Source of the DNA: Craurococcus roseus
GTDB lineage: Bacteria > Pseudomonadota > Alphaproteobacteria > Acetobacterales > Acetobacteraceae
Reading direction: 5' to 3'
NCBI RefSeq assembly: GCF_039523795.1
Contig: NZ_BAAAFZ010000006.1
Coordinates: 103,163 to 167,162, forward strand
Length of the DNA stretch: 64,000 nt
In this document: piece by piece, positions 32,973 to 42,032 of the stretch
Position numbering within the stretch: the stretch's first letter is position 1
Layout: the number at the start of each line of letters is the position of its first letter
Translations under genes and position numbers: made by a program
The notes under the pieces: generated by a model
Told to the model about the DNA's origin: nothing
What the model saw: only the letters and a program-made list of their open reading frames with translations
Database searches by the model: none

Positions 32973-35330
32973 ATGCCCGACGCCAGGATCAGCGAACTAC
33001 CCGCCGCCGCCTTCCCCGCCGACACGGACCTCGCGCCGCTCGTCCAATCCAGCGACGGCCTGAACGAGACCCGCCGCGCCTCCGTCGCGCAGCTCCGCGG
33101 CGCCGTGCTCGCCGACCGCGCCGCGCACGTGCGCGACCACGGCGCGAAGGGCGATGGCCAAACGGACGACGCGCCCGCCATCCAAGCGGCGGTCAACGCC
33201 TTGGCGGGCCGCGGCGGCGGCACGCTGGAATTCGGCCCGCGCACCTACCGCATCGCCTCGCCGATCGTGGTGGAGGGCGCCACCGTCCGGTTCCAGGGCG
33301 CCGGCTTCACCGAAGGCCCGCCGCCCGCCCAGGGCACTTGGCTGCTGGTCGACACGACCGGCTTCACGCCCATCACCTTCCGCGGCCTGCTCGCCCGCGG
33401 CTCCGCGGTGCGCGACATCGCCGTGCAGCAGGCCCACACGGCCGCGCTGAACGCCTCCTGGGCGCCCACCCCCTACGACTTCGTGGTGCGGGTGGAGGAC
33501 TGCTTCGGCGGCGTGGACTTCGACAACCTGTTCCTGTGCGGCGTGAACAAGGGCATCCACTGCCGGAACTCCGGCCGGCTCGACATCCGCCGCCTGCGCG
33601 CCCAGGCCTTCTCCTGCGCCGTCGAGATCGACGAGTGCTACGACGTGCCGCGCATCCACAACGTCCACCTCTGGCCGTACTGGAACGGCGGCAACGACGT
33701 TGTGCGCTGGCAGCAGAACAACGGCGACGCCATGGTGTTCCGCCGCAGCGACGGCGCCTTCATCGACCAGTTCTTCGCGCTCGGCTACCGCAGCGCCTTC
33801 CGCTTCGCCTCCTCGGCCGCCGGCGTCACCACCAAGTTCTACATCGGCCAAGCCTACGTGGACTTCGCCAAGTACGCGGTGCTGGTCGAAGGCGCGAACA
33901 CCACCGGGCAGATCGCCGGCCTCACCACCCAGGGCGAGCTGTTCGGCAGCGGCGGCACCCCCGTCGCCGGCTCCTGCGGCGTGCTGCTGGCCGGCACCGG
34001 CGCGCGGGTGCAGATCGGCAACCTCCGCGTGGACACGGTGGAGGACAACCCGGTCCGGCTGGAAGGCAGCAACAACCGGCTCGACCTCTTCTCGTTGCGC
34101 TGCGTGAAGTTCAACACCCGCGCCAACAACGCCGCCGCCATCCACTTGGCCGACAGCGGCGCGGCGGCGCCGAACGCGGTCCACCTCGGTTCCCCGCCGC
34201 TGCTGGAAGGCCCGCCGACGCCGGGGCCGCTGGTGAACACCGGCACCAACGGCGTCCTGTCGAAGCAGGCGCCCGCCGGGCGCGCCGCGCGCCCCGGCCT
34301 CGCGGTCGGTTCCGCCGACGCCGGCTTCTTCGCGCCGAGCGCCACCAGCCTCGCCGCTTCGGTCGGCGGGGCGGAGGTGCTGCGCGCCAGCGCCGGCGGC
34401 GGCGTCACCATGGGCGGCGCCGCCGGCGCCCATGCCTTCGAGGTCGCGGCGCCGGCCTCGGTGGCGAACCGCGTGCTCGTGAGCGGCGCGGCCGCGGGCG
34501 CGCCGGTTTCGGTGCAGGCGCAAGGCGCGGACGCGAACATCGGGCTGGCGCTCAGCCCGCGCGGGACCGGCGCGCTTTCCGCGCAAGTGCCCGACGGCTC
34601 CGCCACCGGCGGCAACGCCCGCGGCGCCAACGCGGCCGACTGGCAGACGGCGCGCTCTGGCGCCGCGCAGGTGGCCTCGGGGCCGCGGTCCTCCGTCGGC
34701 GGGGGCAGCAACAACACCGCTTCCGGCACGTCGTCCACCATCGGCGGCGGGGACACCAACACCGCCGCCGGCCTCGGCGCCGCCGTCGCGGGCGGCCGCG
34801 GGAACCAAGCCGGCGGCACGGACAGTTGGGTGCCCGGCGGCTCCTTCGCCAACGTCCGCGGCCAGTCCGGCAAGGGCGCGTGGGCCTCGGGGCAGTTCGC
34901 CGCAGCCGGCGACGCCCAGGCGGGCGAGCAGGTGCTGCGCCGGCAGACCACGGACGGGACGCCGACGCGGCTCACCGCCGACGGCGGCGCGCCGAACGCC
35001 GCCAACACCGCGAACCTGCCGAACAACTCCGCCTACGCCTGCCGGATCATGGTGGTGGCGAAGGAGGTCGGCGGCGGCAACGCCAAGGCGATGTGGGACT
35101 TCGTCGCCCTGGCGCGGCGGGACGCCTCCGCCACCGCCACCAACGTCACCGCCAGCCCCGTGGCCGGCACGGCGCAGGCCGCCGCGCTCGGCGCCGGGTC
35201 CACCACCGGCTGGAGCGTCACGCTCAACGCCGACACGGCCAATGGCGGGATCGCCGTGACGGTGGTCGGCGCCGCCGGCGCCACCATCAACTGGGTGGCC
35301 CGCATCCTCTCGGTCGAAGCCGTCGGCTGA
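32973..35330 (+). CDS. Tailspike-like protein with pectate-lyase-type beta-helix
   Basis: A 785-residue protein with no signal peptide. The N-terminus (ISELPAAAFPADTDLAPLVQ...TRRASVAQL) matches virion-attachment segments of phage tail fibres. VRDHGAKGDGQTDDAPAIQAAV at about 53-75 opens a right-handed beta-helix of the Pectate_lyase_3 type, which in tailspikes binds or cuts surface polysaccharide. Around 575-625, SSVGGGSNNTASG and SSTIGGGDTNTAAG repeats resemble the YadA/head-type left-handed roll used for trimerisation. A strand-rich C-terminal domain ends the protein. The ATG at 32973 follows GGAG. The enzyme activity and glycan are unknown. Confidence 0.75.
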   Translation: MPDARISELPAAAFPADTDLAPLVQSSDGLNETRRASVAQLRGAVLADRAAHVRDHGAKGDGQTDDAPAIQAAVNALAGRGGGTLEFGPRTYRIASPIVVEGATVRFQGAGFTEGPPPAQGTWLLVDTTGFTPITFRGLLARGSAVRDIAVQQAHTAALNASWAPTPYDFVVRVEDCFGGVDFDNLFLCGVNKGIHCRNSGRLDIRRLRAQAFSCAVEIDECYDVPRIHNVHLWPYWNGGNDVVRWQQNNGDAMVFRRSDGAFIDQFFALGYRSAFRFASSAAGVTTKFYIGQAYVDFAKYAVLVEGANTTGQIAGLTTQGELFGSGGTPVAGSCGVLLAGTGARVQIGNLRVDTVEDNPVRLEGSNNRLDLFSLRCVKFNTRANNAAAIHLADSGAAAPNAVHLGSPPLLEGPPTPGPLVNTGTNGVLSKQAPAGRAARPGLAVGSADAGFFAPSATSLAASVGGAEVLRASAGGGVTMGGAAGAHAFEVAAPASVANRVLVSGAAAGAPVSVQAQGADANIGLALSPRGTGALSAQVPDGSATGGNARGANAADWQTARSGAAQVASGPRSSVGGGSNNTASGTSSTIGGGDTNTAAGLGAAVAGGRGNQAGGTDSWVPGGSFANVRGQSGKGAWASGQFAAAGDAQAGEQVLRRQTTDGTPTRLTADGGAPNAANTANLPNNSAYACRIMVVAKEVGGGNAKAMWDFVALARRDASATATNVTASPVAGTAQAAALGAGSTTGWSVTLNADTANGGIAVTVVGAAGATINWVARILSVEAVG

Positions 35331-35359
35331 CCGCGCCCCCTTCCCAACGGAGAGAACCG

Positions 35360-35734
35360 ATGCCCGACCTGACCGACTACGCGAAGAACCTGCTCGGCCG
35401 CGCCCTCTGCGCCCGCGCGCCCGCCCTGCCCACCCAGGTCTTCCTGGCCCTGGGCACCGGCGGCAGCGACGCCACCGGCCTCACCGGCGAGCCCGCCGGC
35501 AACGGCTACGCCCGCCAGCGCGTGACCTTCGGCGGCACCGGCCCGCAGCAGAACACGGACGCGGTCCGCTTCACCTTCGCCGCCGCCGCCGGCGCCCTGA
35601 CGCACACCGGGCTGTTCGATGCCGCCACCGGCGGCAACCCGCTCACCTGGTCCGCGCTGTCCCAGCCGGCGCAGGTCACGGCCGCCGGCACCGTCACGAT
35701 CAACCCGGCCGCGCTGGTGGTGACGCCGGGCTGA
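35360..35734 (+). CDS. Small phage tail fibre-family protein
   Basis: A 124-residue protein with the pattern of small phage tail fibre proteins: YAKNLLGRALCA, then PTQVFLALGTGGSDATGL, GNGYARQRVTFGG, ALTHTGLFDAATGGNPL and a closing VTINPAALVVTPG. In tailed phages such proteins are encoded near the distal tail genes. It starts 29 bases after the tailspike-like gene behind GGAGAG, so the three genes form one unit. Nothing else phage-like surrounds it. Confidence 0.65.
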   Translation: MPDLTDYAKNLLGRALCARAPALPTQVFLALGTGGSDATGLTGEPAGNGYARQRVTFGGTGPQQNTDAVRFTFAAAAGALTHTGLFDAATGGNPLTWSALSQPAQVTAAGTVTINPAALVVTPG

Positions 35735-35744
35735 CGGCGGCGCC

Positions 35745-36503
35745 TCAATCGACGCCGACCGCCTTGCCCATCGTCTCGCCGATTCCGCGGCGGACCACGA
35801 GGTCGGCGATCCGGTCGAGCGGCGTCGCCTCGTTGTTCACGATGGCCAAGCGCGCGCCGTTGCGCTTGGCGAGCACCGGGAAGCCGGCGGCGGGCTGGAC
35901 CGCGAGCGAGGAGCCCAGCACCAAGAACAAGTCGGCGGCCAGCGTCTCCGCCTCGGCCCGCCGCATCGCTTCCTCCGGCATCGACTGGCCGAAGGAGACC
36001 GTCGCCGTCTTGACCAGCCCGCCGCACGCGACGCAATCCGGAACGTCCCCGTCGCGCTCGAACGCTTCTCGTAGCGCGTCGATCTCGTGGCGCCTGCCGC
36101 AGCCGAGGCAGCGCGCGTAGGTGGCGTTGCCGTGCAGCTCGACCACCCGGTCGTCCGGCACGCCGGAGGCTTGGTGCAGGCCGTCGATGTTCTGGGTCAC
36201 GACGGACGAGGCCCCGCAGTCGCGCACCAAGCGCGCCACCGCCCGGTGACCGCGGTTCGGCGCGGCGGTGCGCATGGTCGGTTCGCTGTCGAACTTGCGG
36301 CGCCAGGCTTCCCGCCGCGCCTCGGCCGAGGCGACGAAGTCTTGGAACAGGATGGGCTTCGACCGCGCCCAGATGCCGGTCGGGCTGCGGAAATCGGGGA
36401 TGCCGGACTCCGTACTGATCCCCGCGCCGGTGAACACCACCGCGCGCCGCGACGTTTCGATGAGACGCCGCAATCCGGCGACGCCCTCCGACATCCGCTC
36501 CAT
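35745..36503 (-). CDS. cobB: NAD-dependent protein deacylase (sirtuin)
   Basis: A 252-residue Sir2-family enzyme that removes acetyl or other acyl groups from protein lysines using NAD. GAGISTESGIPDFRS is the NAD-binding loop, TQNIDGLH follows, and the catalytic His lies in ELHGN. Four zinc cysteines are visible in CLGCG and CVACG. VLGSSLAVQPAAGFP is the second NAD motif. The start is an ATG at 36503 or 36494; neither has a strong ribosome site. It is divergent from phaC and its stop lies 10 bases from the convergent tail-fibre gene. Confidence 0.88.
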   Translation of the reverse strand: MERMSEGVAGLRRLIETSRRAVVFTGAGISTESGIPDFRSPTGIWARSKPILFQDFVASAEARREAWRRKFDSEPTMRTAAPNRGHRAVARLVRDCGASSVVTQNIDGLHQASGVPDDRVVELHGNATYARCLGCGRRHEIDALREAFERDGDVPDCVACGGLVKTATVSFGQSMPEEAMRRAEAETLAADLFLVLGSSLAVQPAAGFPVLAKRNGARLAIVNNEATPLDRIADLVVRRGIGETMGKAVGVD

Positions 36504-36697
36504 GCGCGGAGCTTGCCGGCACGCCGCCCCGGCCACAAGCTGCGACGACAACCGTTGCGCCGCGACGGCCACAACCGGCCCGCCCCCGAAGCGTTGGGTG
36601 TACTTCGGCGCCATTGCGCGGCGGCACCGGGCCGGCGCGACGCGGCGCCGTGCGCACGCGAACGGCGCGAAACGAAACGCCGACGGAGGGGAACGCC

Positions 36698-38641
36698 ATG
36701 TCGAGCCAGAACACCGGAAACGGCAACGGGCAACGGAGCGCCGGCGGCGGCAGCGTGCCGGGACCGGACGCGATGCTCGGCGTTTGGACCTCCTGGATGG
36801 AGGCGATGTCCGGCCCCGCCGCCCAAAGCTGGACCGACGCGGCCAAGCCGTGGTGGGAAGTGGCGGGCGACGGCTTCCCCGCCGGCGGAGCGATGCAACT
36901 CGGCGACGCGCTGGCCAAGGACCCGTTCCTACGGACGGTCGACCGCATGTGGAACGCCAACCCGATGCGCGAGATCGTGCCGGTAGACTGGGCGGAAGTC
37001 GCCAGGGCGCTCCGCACCGTCTGGCTACGCTCCATGAGCCGGCCCGGCGCGGCCATGGCGGCGGCGGTTGAACTGAACGCGGACCTGTGGCGCTCGGCCG
37101 TCGAGGCCTGGAACGAGGCCGGCCGGCGCTGGCTGGAAGGCGCTGCGGCCGCGGCCGGCGGCGGCGCCCCGGCGGCGGACAAGCGCTTCGCCGCGCCGGA
37201 ATGGCGCACCAACCCGGCCTTCCGCGTCCTGAAGGACGCCTACCTGCTCGCCTCCGACTGGCTGCTGCGCCACGCCAAGGAGCAGGCGGAAGGCATGGAC
37301 GAGGCGGAGCGCCGGCGGCTCGAATTCCACCTACGCCAGTTCGTGGACGCCATGAGCCCGACCCTGCTGCTCGCCTCCAACCCGGCGGCGCTGCGCCGGG
37401 CGATCGAGACGGGCGGCGCCAGCATCGCCGACGGCGCGCGCAACCTCATGGCCGACCTCCAGGCCGGCCACCTCAGCATGGTGGACGAGAAGGCCTTCGC
37501 GCCCGGCCGCAACCTCGCCCTTTCGCCGGGCAAGGTGGTCCACCGCAACCGTTTGATCGAGCTGATCCAGTACGAGCCGACGACCCCGGAGGCGCACCGC
37601 ACGCCGCTGCTCATCTTCCCGCCCTGGATCAACAAGTTCTACATCCTCGACATGCAGCCCAAGAACAGCATGGTGCGCCATCTGGTGTCGCAGGGCTTCA
37701 CCGTGTTCATGGCGTCCTGGAAGAACCCCGACGCCTCGATGGAGAACACCACCTTCGAGGACTACATGGAACTCGGCCCGCTGGAGGCGAGCGACGTGGT
37801 GCGCGACATCACCGGCGCGCCCTCCGTCAACGTGATGGGCTACTGCATCGGCGGCACGCTGCTCGCCATGACCCTCGCCTGGCTCGCCGCGAAGGGCGAC
37901 AAGCGGTTCAACGCCGCGACCTTCATGGTCTCCTTGCAGGACTTCACGCGCGTCGGCGACACCGCCATCTTCATGGACGAGCCCGCCATCGATATGGTCG
38001 AGCAGCAGATGATGGAGCGCGGCTACCTCGACAGCCGCGAGATGTCCAACATGTTCAACCTGCTGCGCTCGAACGACCTGATCTGGGCGAACGTGGTGAA
38101 CAACTACCTGATGGGCGAGAAGCCGCCGGCCTTCGACCTGCTCTATTGGAACAGCGACGGCACGCGCATGGCCCGCACGGCGCACGGCTGGTACCTGAAG
38201 AACACCTACAAGGAAAACAACCTGATCGTGCCGGGCAAGATCGAGCTGAAGGGCGAGGGGATCGACCTCGGCCGCATCAAGCTCGACACCTACGCCGTCG
38301 GCGCGGAGAAGGACCACATCGTCCCTTGGGACGCCGCGTGGCGGATCACGCAGCTCTTCGGCGGCAAGGTGCGCTACATCCTCGCCTCCTCGGGCCACAT
38401 CGCCGGCATCATCAACCCGCCGGGCGGCAAGGGCCAGTTCTGGACCAACGAGGCGGACCCGCCGCCGCCCACGCCGGAGGAATGGCGCAAGGGCGCGACG
38501 CGCCACGACGGCAGTTGGTGGACGGACTGGACGTCCTGGCTCGCCGAGCGCTCCGGCAAGAAGGGCAAGCCGCCGCCCATGGGCAACGCCGCGCACCCGC
38601 CCGTCGCGGACGCGCCGGGGACCTACGTGCTGGAGAAGTAG
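36698..38641 (+). CDS. phaC: Class I polyhydroxyalkanoate synthase
   Basis: A 647-residue PHA polymerase that joins (R)-3-hydroxyacyl-CoA into polyester granules. The lipase-like box GYCIGGT contains nucleophile Cys383. The Asp of the triad is in GAEKDHIVPW and the His in SSGHIAGII. PPWINKFYILDM is a conserved class I segment. The N-terminal ~90 residues are variable and Gly-rich. A GGAGGGG site precedes the ATG. phaA, phaB and phasin genes are not adjacent. The dodecin gene follows after 20 bases. Confidence 0.93.
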   Translation: MSSQNTGNGNGQRSAGGGSVPGPDAMLGVWTSWMEAMSGPAAQSWTDAAKPWWEVAGDGFPAGGAMQLGDALAKDPFLRTVDRMWNANPMREIVPVDWAEVARALRTVWLRSMSRPGAAMAAAVELNADLWRSAVEAWNEAGRRWLEGAAAAAGGGAPAADKRFAAPEWRTNPAFRVLKDAYLLASDWLLRHAKEQAEGMDEAERRRLEFHLRQFVDAMSPTLLLASNPAALRRAIETGGASIADGARNLMADLQAGHLSMVDEKAFAPGRNLALSPGKVVHRNRLIELIQYEPTTPEAHRTPLLIFPPWINKFYILDMQPKNSMVRHLVSQGFTVFMASWKNPDASMENTTFEDYMELGPLEASDVVRDITGAPSVNVMGYCIGGTLLAMTLAWLAAKGDKRFNAATFMVSLQDFTRVGDTAIFMDEPAIDMVEQQMMERGYLDSREMSNMFNLLRSNDLIWANVVNNYLMGEKPPAFDLLYWNSDGTRMARTAHGWYLKNTYKENNLIVPGKIELKGEGIDLGRIKLDTYAVGAEKDHIVPWDAAWRITQLFGGKVRYILASSGHIAGIINPPGGKGQFWTNEADPPPPTPEEWRKGATRHDGSWWTDWTSWLAERSGKKGKPPPMGNAAHPPVADAPGTYVLEK

Positions 38642-38661
38642 CGCTGCGCGAGGAGGCGGAG

Positions 38662-38871
38662 ATGACGGAGCACGTCTACAAGGTCGTCGAACTGGTCGGC
38701 ACGTCCAAGACGGGCGTGGACGACGCGATCCAAACGGCGATCACCCGTGCCAGCGCCACGCTGCGGAACCTGCGCTGGTTCGAGGTGGCGCAGGTCCGGG
38801 GCGCGGTCGGCGGCGACGGCAAGGTCGACCACTACCAGGTGACGCTCAAGGCCGGCTTCACTCTCGAATGA
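38662..38871 (+). CDS. Dodecin (flavin-storage protein)
   Basis: A 69-residue dodecin, which forms a hollow dodecamer that stores or buffers flavins such as riboflavin or FMN. The flavin-stacking Trp39 lies in LRWFEV, and the salt-bridge-forming VRG follows (Arg46). The C-terminal strand is HYQVTLKAGFTL. The ATG follows GGAGGCGGAG. It is transcribed behind phaC; the pairing may be incidental. Confidence 0.9.
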   Translation: MTEHVYKVVELVGTSKTGVDDAIQTAITRASATLRNLRWFEVAQVRGAVGGDGKVDHYQVTLKAGFTLE

Positions 38872-38907
38872 GGGCGGAGCCGGCCGGGGCGCAGGCGCGG
38901 CGCGTCG

Positions 38908-39900
38908 TCAGTCGGCCTTGATGCCGGCTTCGCGGACGACCGGCTCCCACTTCGCCATCTCGGCCTGGAGCCACCGCGCCGCGCTCTCGGGCGTGCTATC
39001 GGTGCGGACCTGCATCGTCAGGTCCTCCAGCCGCTTCTGCACCGCCTGGTCGGACGTCACCTTGTTGATGGCGGCGTTGAGCCGCTGCACCACCCCGTCG
39101 GGCGTCCCCTTCGGCGCGAGCACCATGTGCCAGGTGTAGGCCTCGTAGTCCGGCAGCCCTTGCTCCTTGAAGGTCGGCACGTCCGGCAGTTGTGGCAGGC
39201 GACGCTCGGAGCTGACCGCGAGGCCCTTCACCTCGCCGCGCCCGACGTAGGGCAGGGTGTTGTTCGCCACGTCCAGCATCATCGACACGGTGCCGTTCAG
39301 CAGGTCCGGCATGGCGGCGGCCGATCCCCGGTACGCCACGTGCGTCACCTTCAGCCCCCCGGCCTGGCGCAGGAACAGCTCCGCCGCGAGTTGCAGGGCC
39401 GAGCCGTTGCCGGCGCTGCCGTAATCGTATTTGCCGGGGTTGTCGCGGTAGAGCTTGATCAGGTCCTGCAGGTTGTTCACCGGCAGGTCCTTGTTGGCCA
39501 TCAGGACCATCGGGATGACGCCCACCAGCGCCACCGGCGCGAAGTCCGCCACCGGGTCGAAGGGCAGCCGCGGGAACATGGGCCGCAGCACCGCGTGGGA
39601 GATGGTGGTGTAGAGGACGGTGTGGTTGTCCCGCGCCTTGGCCACCACGTCTGTGCCCACCACCACGCCGGCGCCGGTGCGGTTCTCCACCACCGGCCGT
39701 TGCGGGAGGGACTTGGCCAGCTCCTCCGCCAGCAGGCGAGCGGGGATGTCGGTCGGCCCGCCAGGTGCGTAGGGCACCACGATGCGGAGCGGCTGGGTAG
39801 GCCAATCGGCCGCCGCTTGCTGCGCCCGCGCGGGCGCGGCGGCGAACAACGGCGCGAAAGGCGAAGCACCGGCAAAGCCGAGCAGCGTGCGGCGGCGCAT
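38908..39900 (-). CDS. Bug/TctC-family solute-binding protein (5 of 6)
   Basis: A 330-residue Bug protein. The leader MRRRTLLGFAGASPFAPLFAAAPARAQ has an RRR start. Family segments are WPTQPLRIVVPYAPGG, VVENRTGAGVVVG, YDYGSAGNGSAL and HVAYRGSAAAM. The ATG at 39900 is seven bases after GGAGGG and is preferred to in-frame ATGs at 39915 and 40023. It is divergent from the CoA-transferase gene across a 173-base gap, which suggests a shared organic-acid theme. Confidence 0.9.
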   Translation of the reverse strand: MRRRTLLGFAGASPFAPLFAAAPARAQQAAADWPTQPLRIVVPYAPGGPTDIPARLLAEELAKSLPQRPVVENRTGAGVVVGTDVVAKARDNHTVLYTTISHAVLRPMFPRLPFDPVADFAPVALVGVIPMVLMANKDLPVNNLQDLIKLYRDNPGKYDYGSAGNGSALQLAAELFLRQAGGLKVTHVAYRGSAAAMPDLLNGTVSMMLDVANNTLPYVGRGEVKGLAVSSERRLPQLPDVPTFKEQGLPDYEAYTWHMVLAPKGTPDGVVQRLNAAINKVTSDQAVQKRLEDLTMQVRTDSTPESAARWLQAEMAKWEPVVREAGIKAD

Positions 39901-40073
39901 GGTCAATCCCTCCATCCGGGAGTCGGTCCCGTCGCGGGCGACAACGCCGCCGGACGCTCCGGGTGGCGCCCCTGCGAGCGGCGTTCGTGCGGGCGGGAAA
40001 CGGGTCGTGACCTTGCGGTTCAAGCGCGGTACGAGGGGCGGCGCCGAAAAAATCCTGAGGAGGAGACGAGGCC

Positions 40074-42032
40074 GTGGCGGGACAAAGCGGGCATCCCCTG
40101 CTCGGCGGAGGCCGGATCACCCGGCGGGACAAGATCGTCACCGCCGCCGAAGCGGTCCGGCTCGTCCGCGACGGCGCCACCGTCGCCACCGGCGGCTTCG
40201 TCGGCATCGGCTTCGCCGAAGCCATCGCGGAGCAGTTGGAACGCCGGTTCCTGGAAGGTGGCCGACCGCGCGACCTGACGCTGGTCTACGCCGCCGGCCA
40301 GGGCGACGGGAAGGAGCGCGGCCTCAACCACCTCGGCCACGAGGGCTTGGTGAGGCGCGTCATCGGCGGCCATTGGGGCCTCTGCCCGAAGCTCCAGCGC
40401 CTCGCGCTCGACAACAAGATCGAGGCGTACAACCTGCCCCAAGGGGTAATCTCGCACCTCTTCCGCGACATCGCCGCCGGCAAGCCCGGCACGGTGACGC
40501 GCGTCGGCCTCGACACCTTCGTCGACCCGCGCCACGGCGGCGGCAAGATCAACGCCCGCACCACCGAAGACCTCGTCGAGCCGATCACCCTGCGCGGCGA
40601 GGAGTACCTCTTCTATCACGCACTGCCGATCGACGTGGCGATCCTGCGCGGCACCACCGCCGACCCCGACGGCAACATCACCATGGAGCGCGAGGCGCTG
40701 GTGCTTGAGGCGCTGGCCATCGCCACGGCCGCGCGCAACTCCGGCGGCGTTGTCATCGTGCAGGTGGAGCGGCTGGCGGAGGCGGGCAGCCTCAACGCCC
40801 GGCTGGTGCGCATCCCCGGCGCCCTGGTGGACTGCGTCGTGGTCGCGCCGCCGGAAAGCCACTGGCAGACCTTCGCCACCCCTTACAACCCGGCCTTCAG
40901 CGGCGAGGTGCGCGTGCCCATGCGCTCCCTGCCGCCCATGCCGATGGGTGCGCGCAAGGTCATCGCCCGCCGCGCCGCCTTCGAGCTCAGGCCCAACAGC
41001 GTCGTCAACCTCGGCATCGGCATGCCGGAGGGCGTCGCCAGCGTCGCCAACGAGGAGCGGATGCTGGAGTACCTGACGCTGACCACCGAGCCCGGCACCA
41101 TCGGCGGCCTACCGGCCGGCGGCCTCGACTTCGGCGCGGCGAGCAACATCCAGGCGCTGGTGGACCAGCCCGCGCAGTTCGACTTCTACGACGGCGGCGG
41201 CCTCGACGCGGCCTTCCTCGGCATGGCGCAGACGGACCGCGAGGGCAACGTCAACGTCAGCAAGTTCGGCCCGCGGCTGGCGGGCGCCGGCGGCTTCATC
41301 AACATCAGCCAGAACGCCAAAAAGGTGGTCTTCCTCGGCACCTTCGCCGCGCGCGGCGATCCGAAATTCGTGGACCGCGTCGAGCACCGCACCTTCAGCG
41401 GCGGCCTGGCGGCCAAGCGCGGCCAGCCCGTCCTCTACGTCACCGACCGCTGCGTCTTCCGCCTCACGCCGGACGGGCTGGAATTGGCCGAGATCGCCCC
41501 CGGCCTGGACGTGGAGCGCGACATCTTGGCCGAGATGGCGTTCAAACCGCTGGTCCCGAAGGACCCGGCGCCGATGGACCCCCGCATCTTCACCGAAGGC
41601 CCGATGGGCTACCGCGAGGAATGGCTGAGCCTGCCGCTGGAATCGCGCCTGACCTACGACCCGACCGAGGGCGTGTTCTTCATCAACTTCGAGGGCCTCG
41701 GCATCCGGCGGCTGGAGGACATAGAGCGCGTCCGCCGCGCGGTGGAGGAGCGCCTGGCGCCGCTGAACCGCAAGGTGCCGGCCATCGTCAACTACGACCA
41801 CTTCACCATCGCGCCCGAGCTGCTGGACGCCTACACCGACATGGTCGGCGGCCTGGTGCGGCGGTTCTACGCCGGCGTCACCCGCTACACGACCAGCGCC
41901 TTCCTGCACATGAAGTTCGGCGACGCGCTGCGCCGGCGCGACGTGGCGCCGCACATCTACGAAGGCCGCGCGGAGGCCGAGGACCACCTGCACGCCCTGG
42001 CGCGCGCCGCGGACGAAGGAGCCAACAAATGA
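40074..42032 (+). CDS. Acyl-CoA:acetate/3-ketoacid CoA-transferase (Pct/YdiF-like, extended)
   Basis: A 652-residue type I CoA-transferase that swaps CoA between an acyl-CoA and a carboxylate. The alpha-like half holds ATGGFVGIGFAEA and the beta-like half NLGIGMPEGVASVA. The catalytic Glu is in TTEPGTIGGLPAGG. Standard Pct enzymes are about 520 residues; here about 120 extra C-terminal residues follow (from about residue 530), including VFFINFEGLGIRRLEDIERV and a YDHFTIAPELLDAY region. The GTG start follows AGGAGGAG. The stop overlaps the GntP start (ATGA), so the substrate is probably an organic acid brought in by that permease. Confidence 0.87.
   Translation: MAGQSGHPLLGGGRITRRDKIVTAAEAVRLVRDGATVATGGFVGIGFAEAIAEQLERRFLEGGRPRDLTLVYAAGQGDGKERGLNHLGHEGLVRRVIGGHWGLCPKLQRLALDNKIEAYNLPQGVISHLFRDIAAGKPGTVTRVGLDTFVDPRHGGGKINARTTEDLVEPITLRGEEYLFYHALPIDVAILRGTTADPDGNITMEREALVLEALAIATAARNSGGVVIVQVERLAEAGSLNARLVRIPGALVDCVVVAPPESHWQTFATPYNPAFSGEVRVPMRSLPPMPMGARKVIARRAAFELRPNSVVNLGIGMPEGVASVANEERMLEYLTLTTEPGTIGGLPAGGLDFGAASNIQALVDQPAQFDFYDGGGLDAAFLGMAQTDREGNVNVSKFGPRLAGAGGFINISQNAKKVVFLGTFAARGDPKFVDRVEHRTFSGGLAAKRGQPVLYVTDRCVFRLTPDGLELAEIAPGLDVERDILAEMAFKPLVPKDPAPMDPRIFTEGPMGYREEWLSLPLESRLTYDPTEGVFFINFEGLGIRRLEDIERVRRAVEERLAPLNRKVPAIVNYDHFTIAPELLDAYTDMVGGLVRRFYAGVTRYTTSAFLHMKFGDALRRRDVAPHIYEGRAEAEDHLHALARAADEGANK

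Noticed and set aside
32066..35734. Complete prophage
   Set aside because: No integrase, terminase, capsid, tape-measure or lysis gene and no attachment-site duplication is visible; flanks are ordinary operons.
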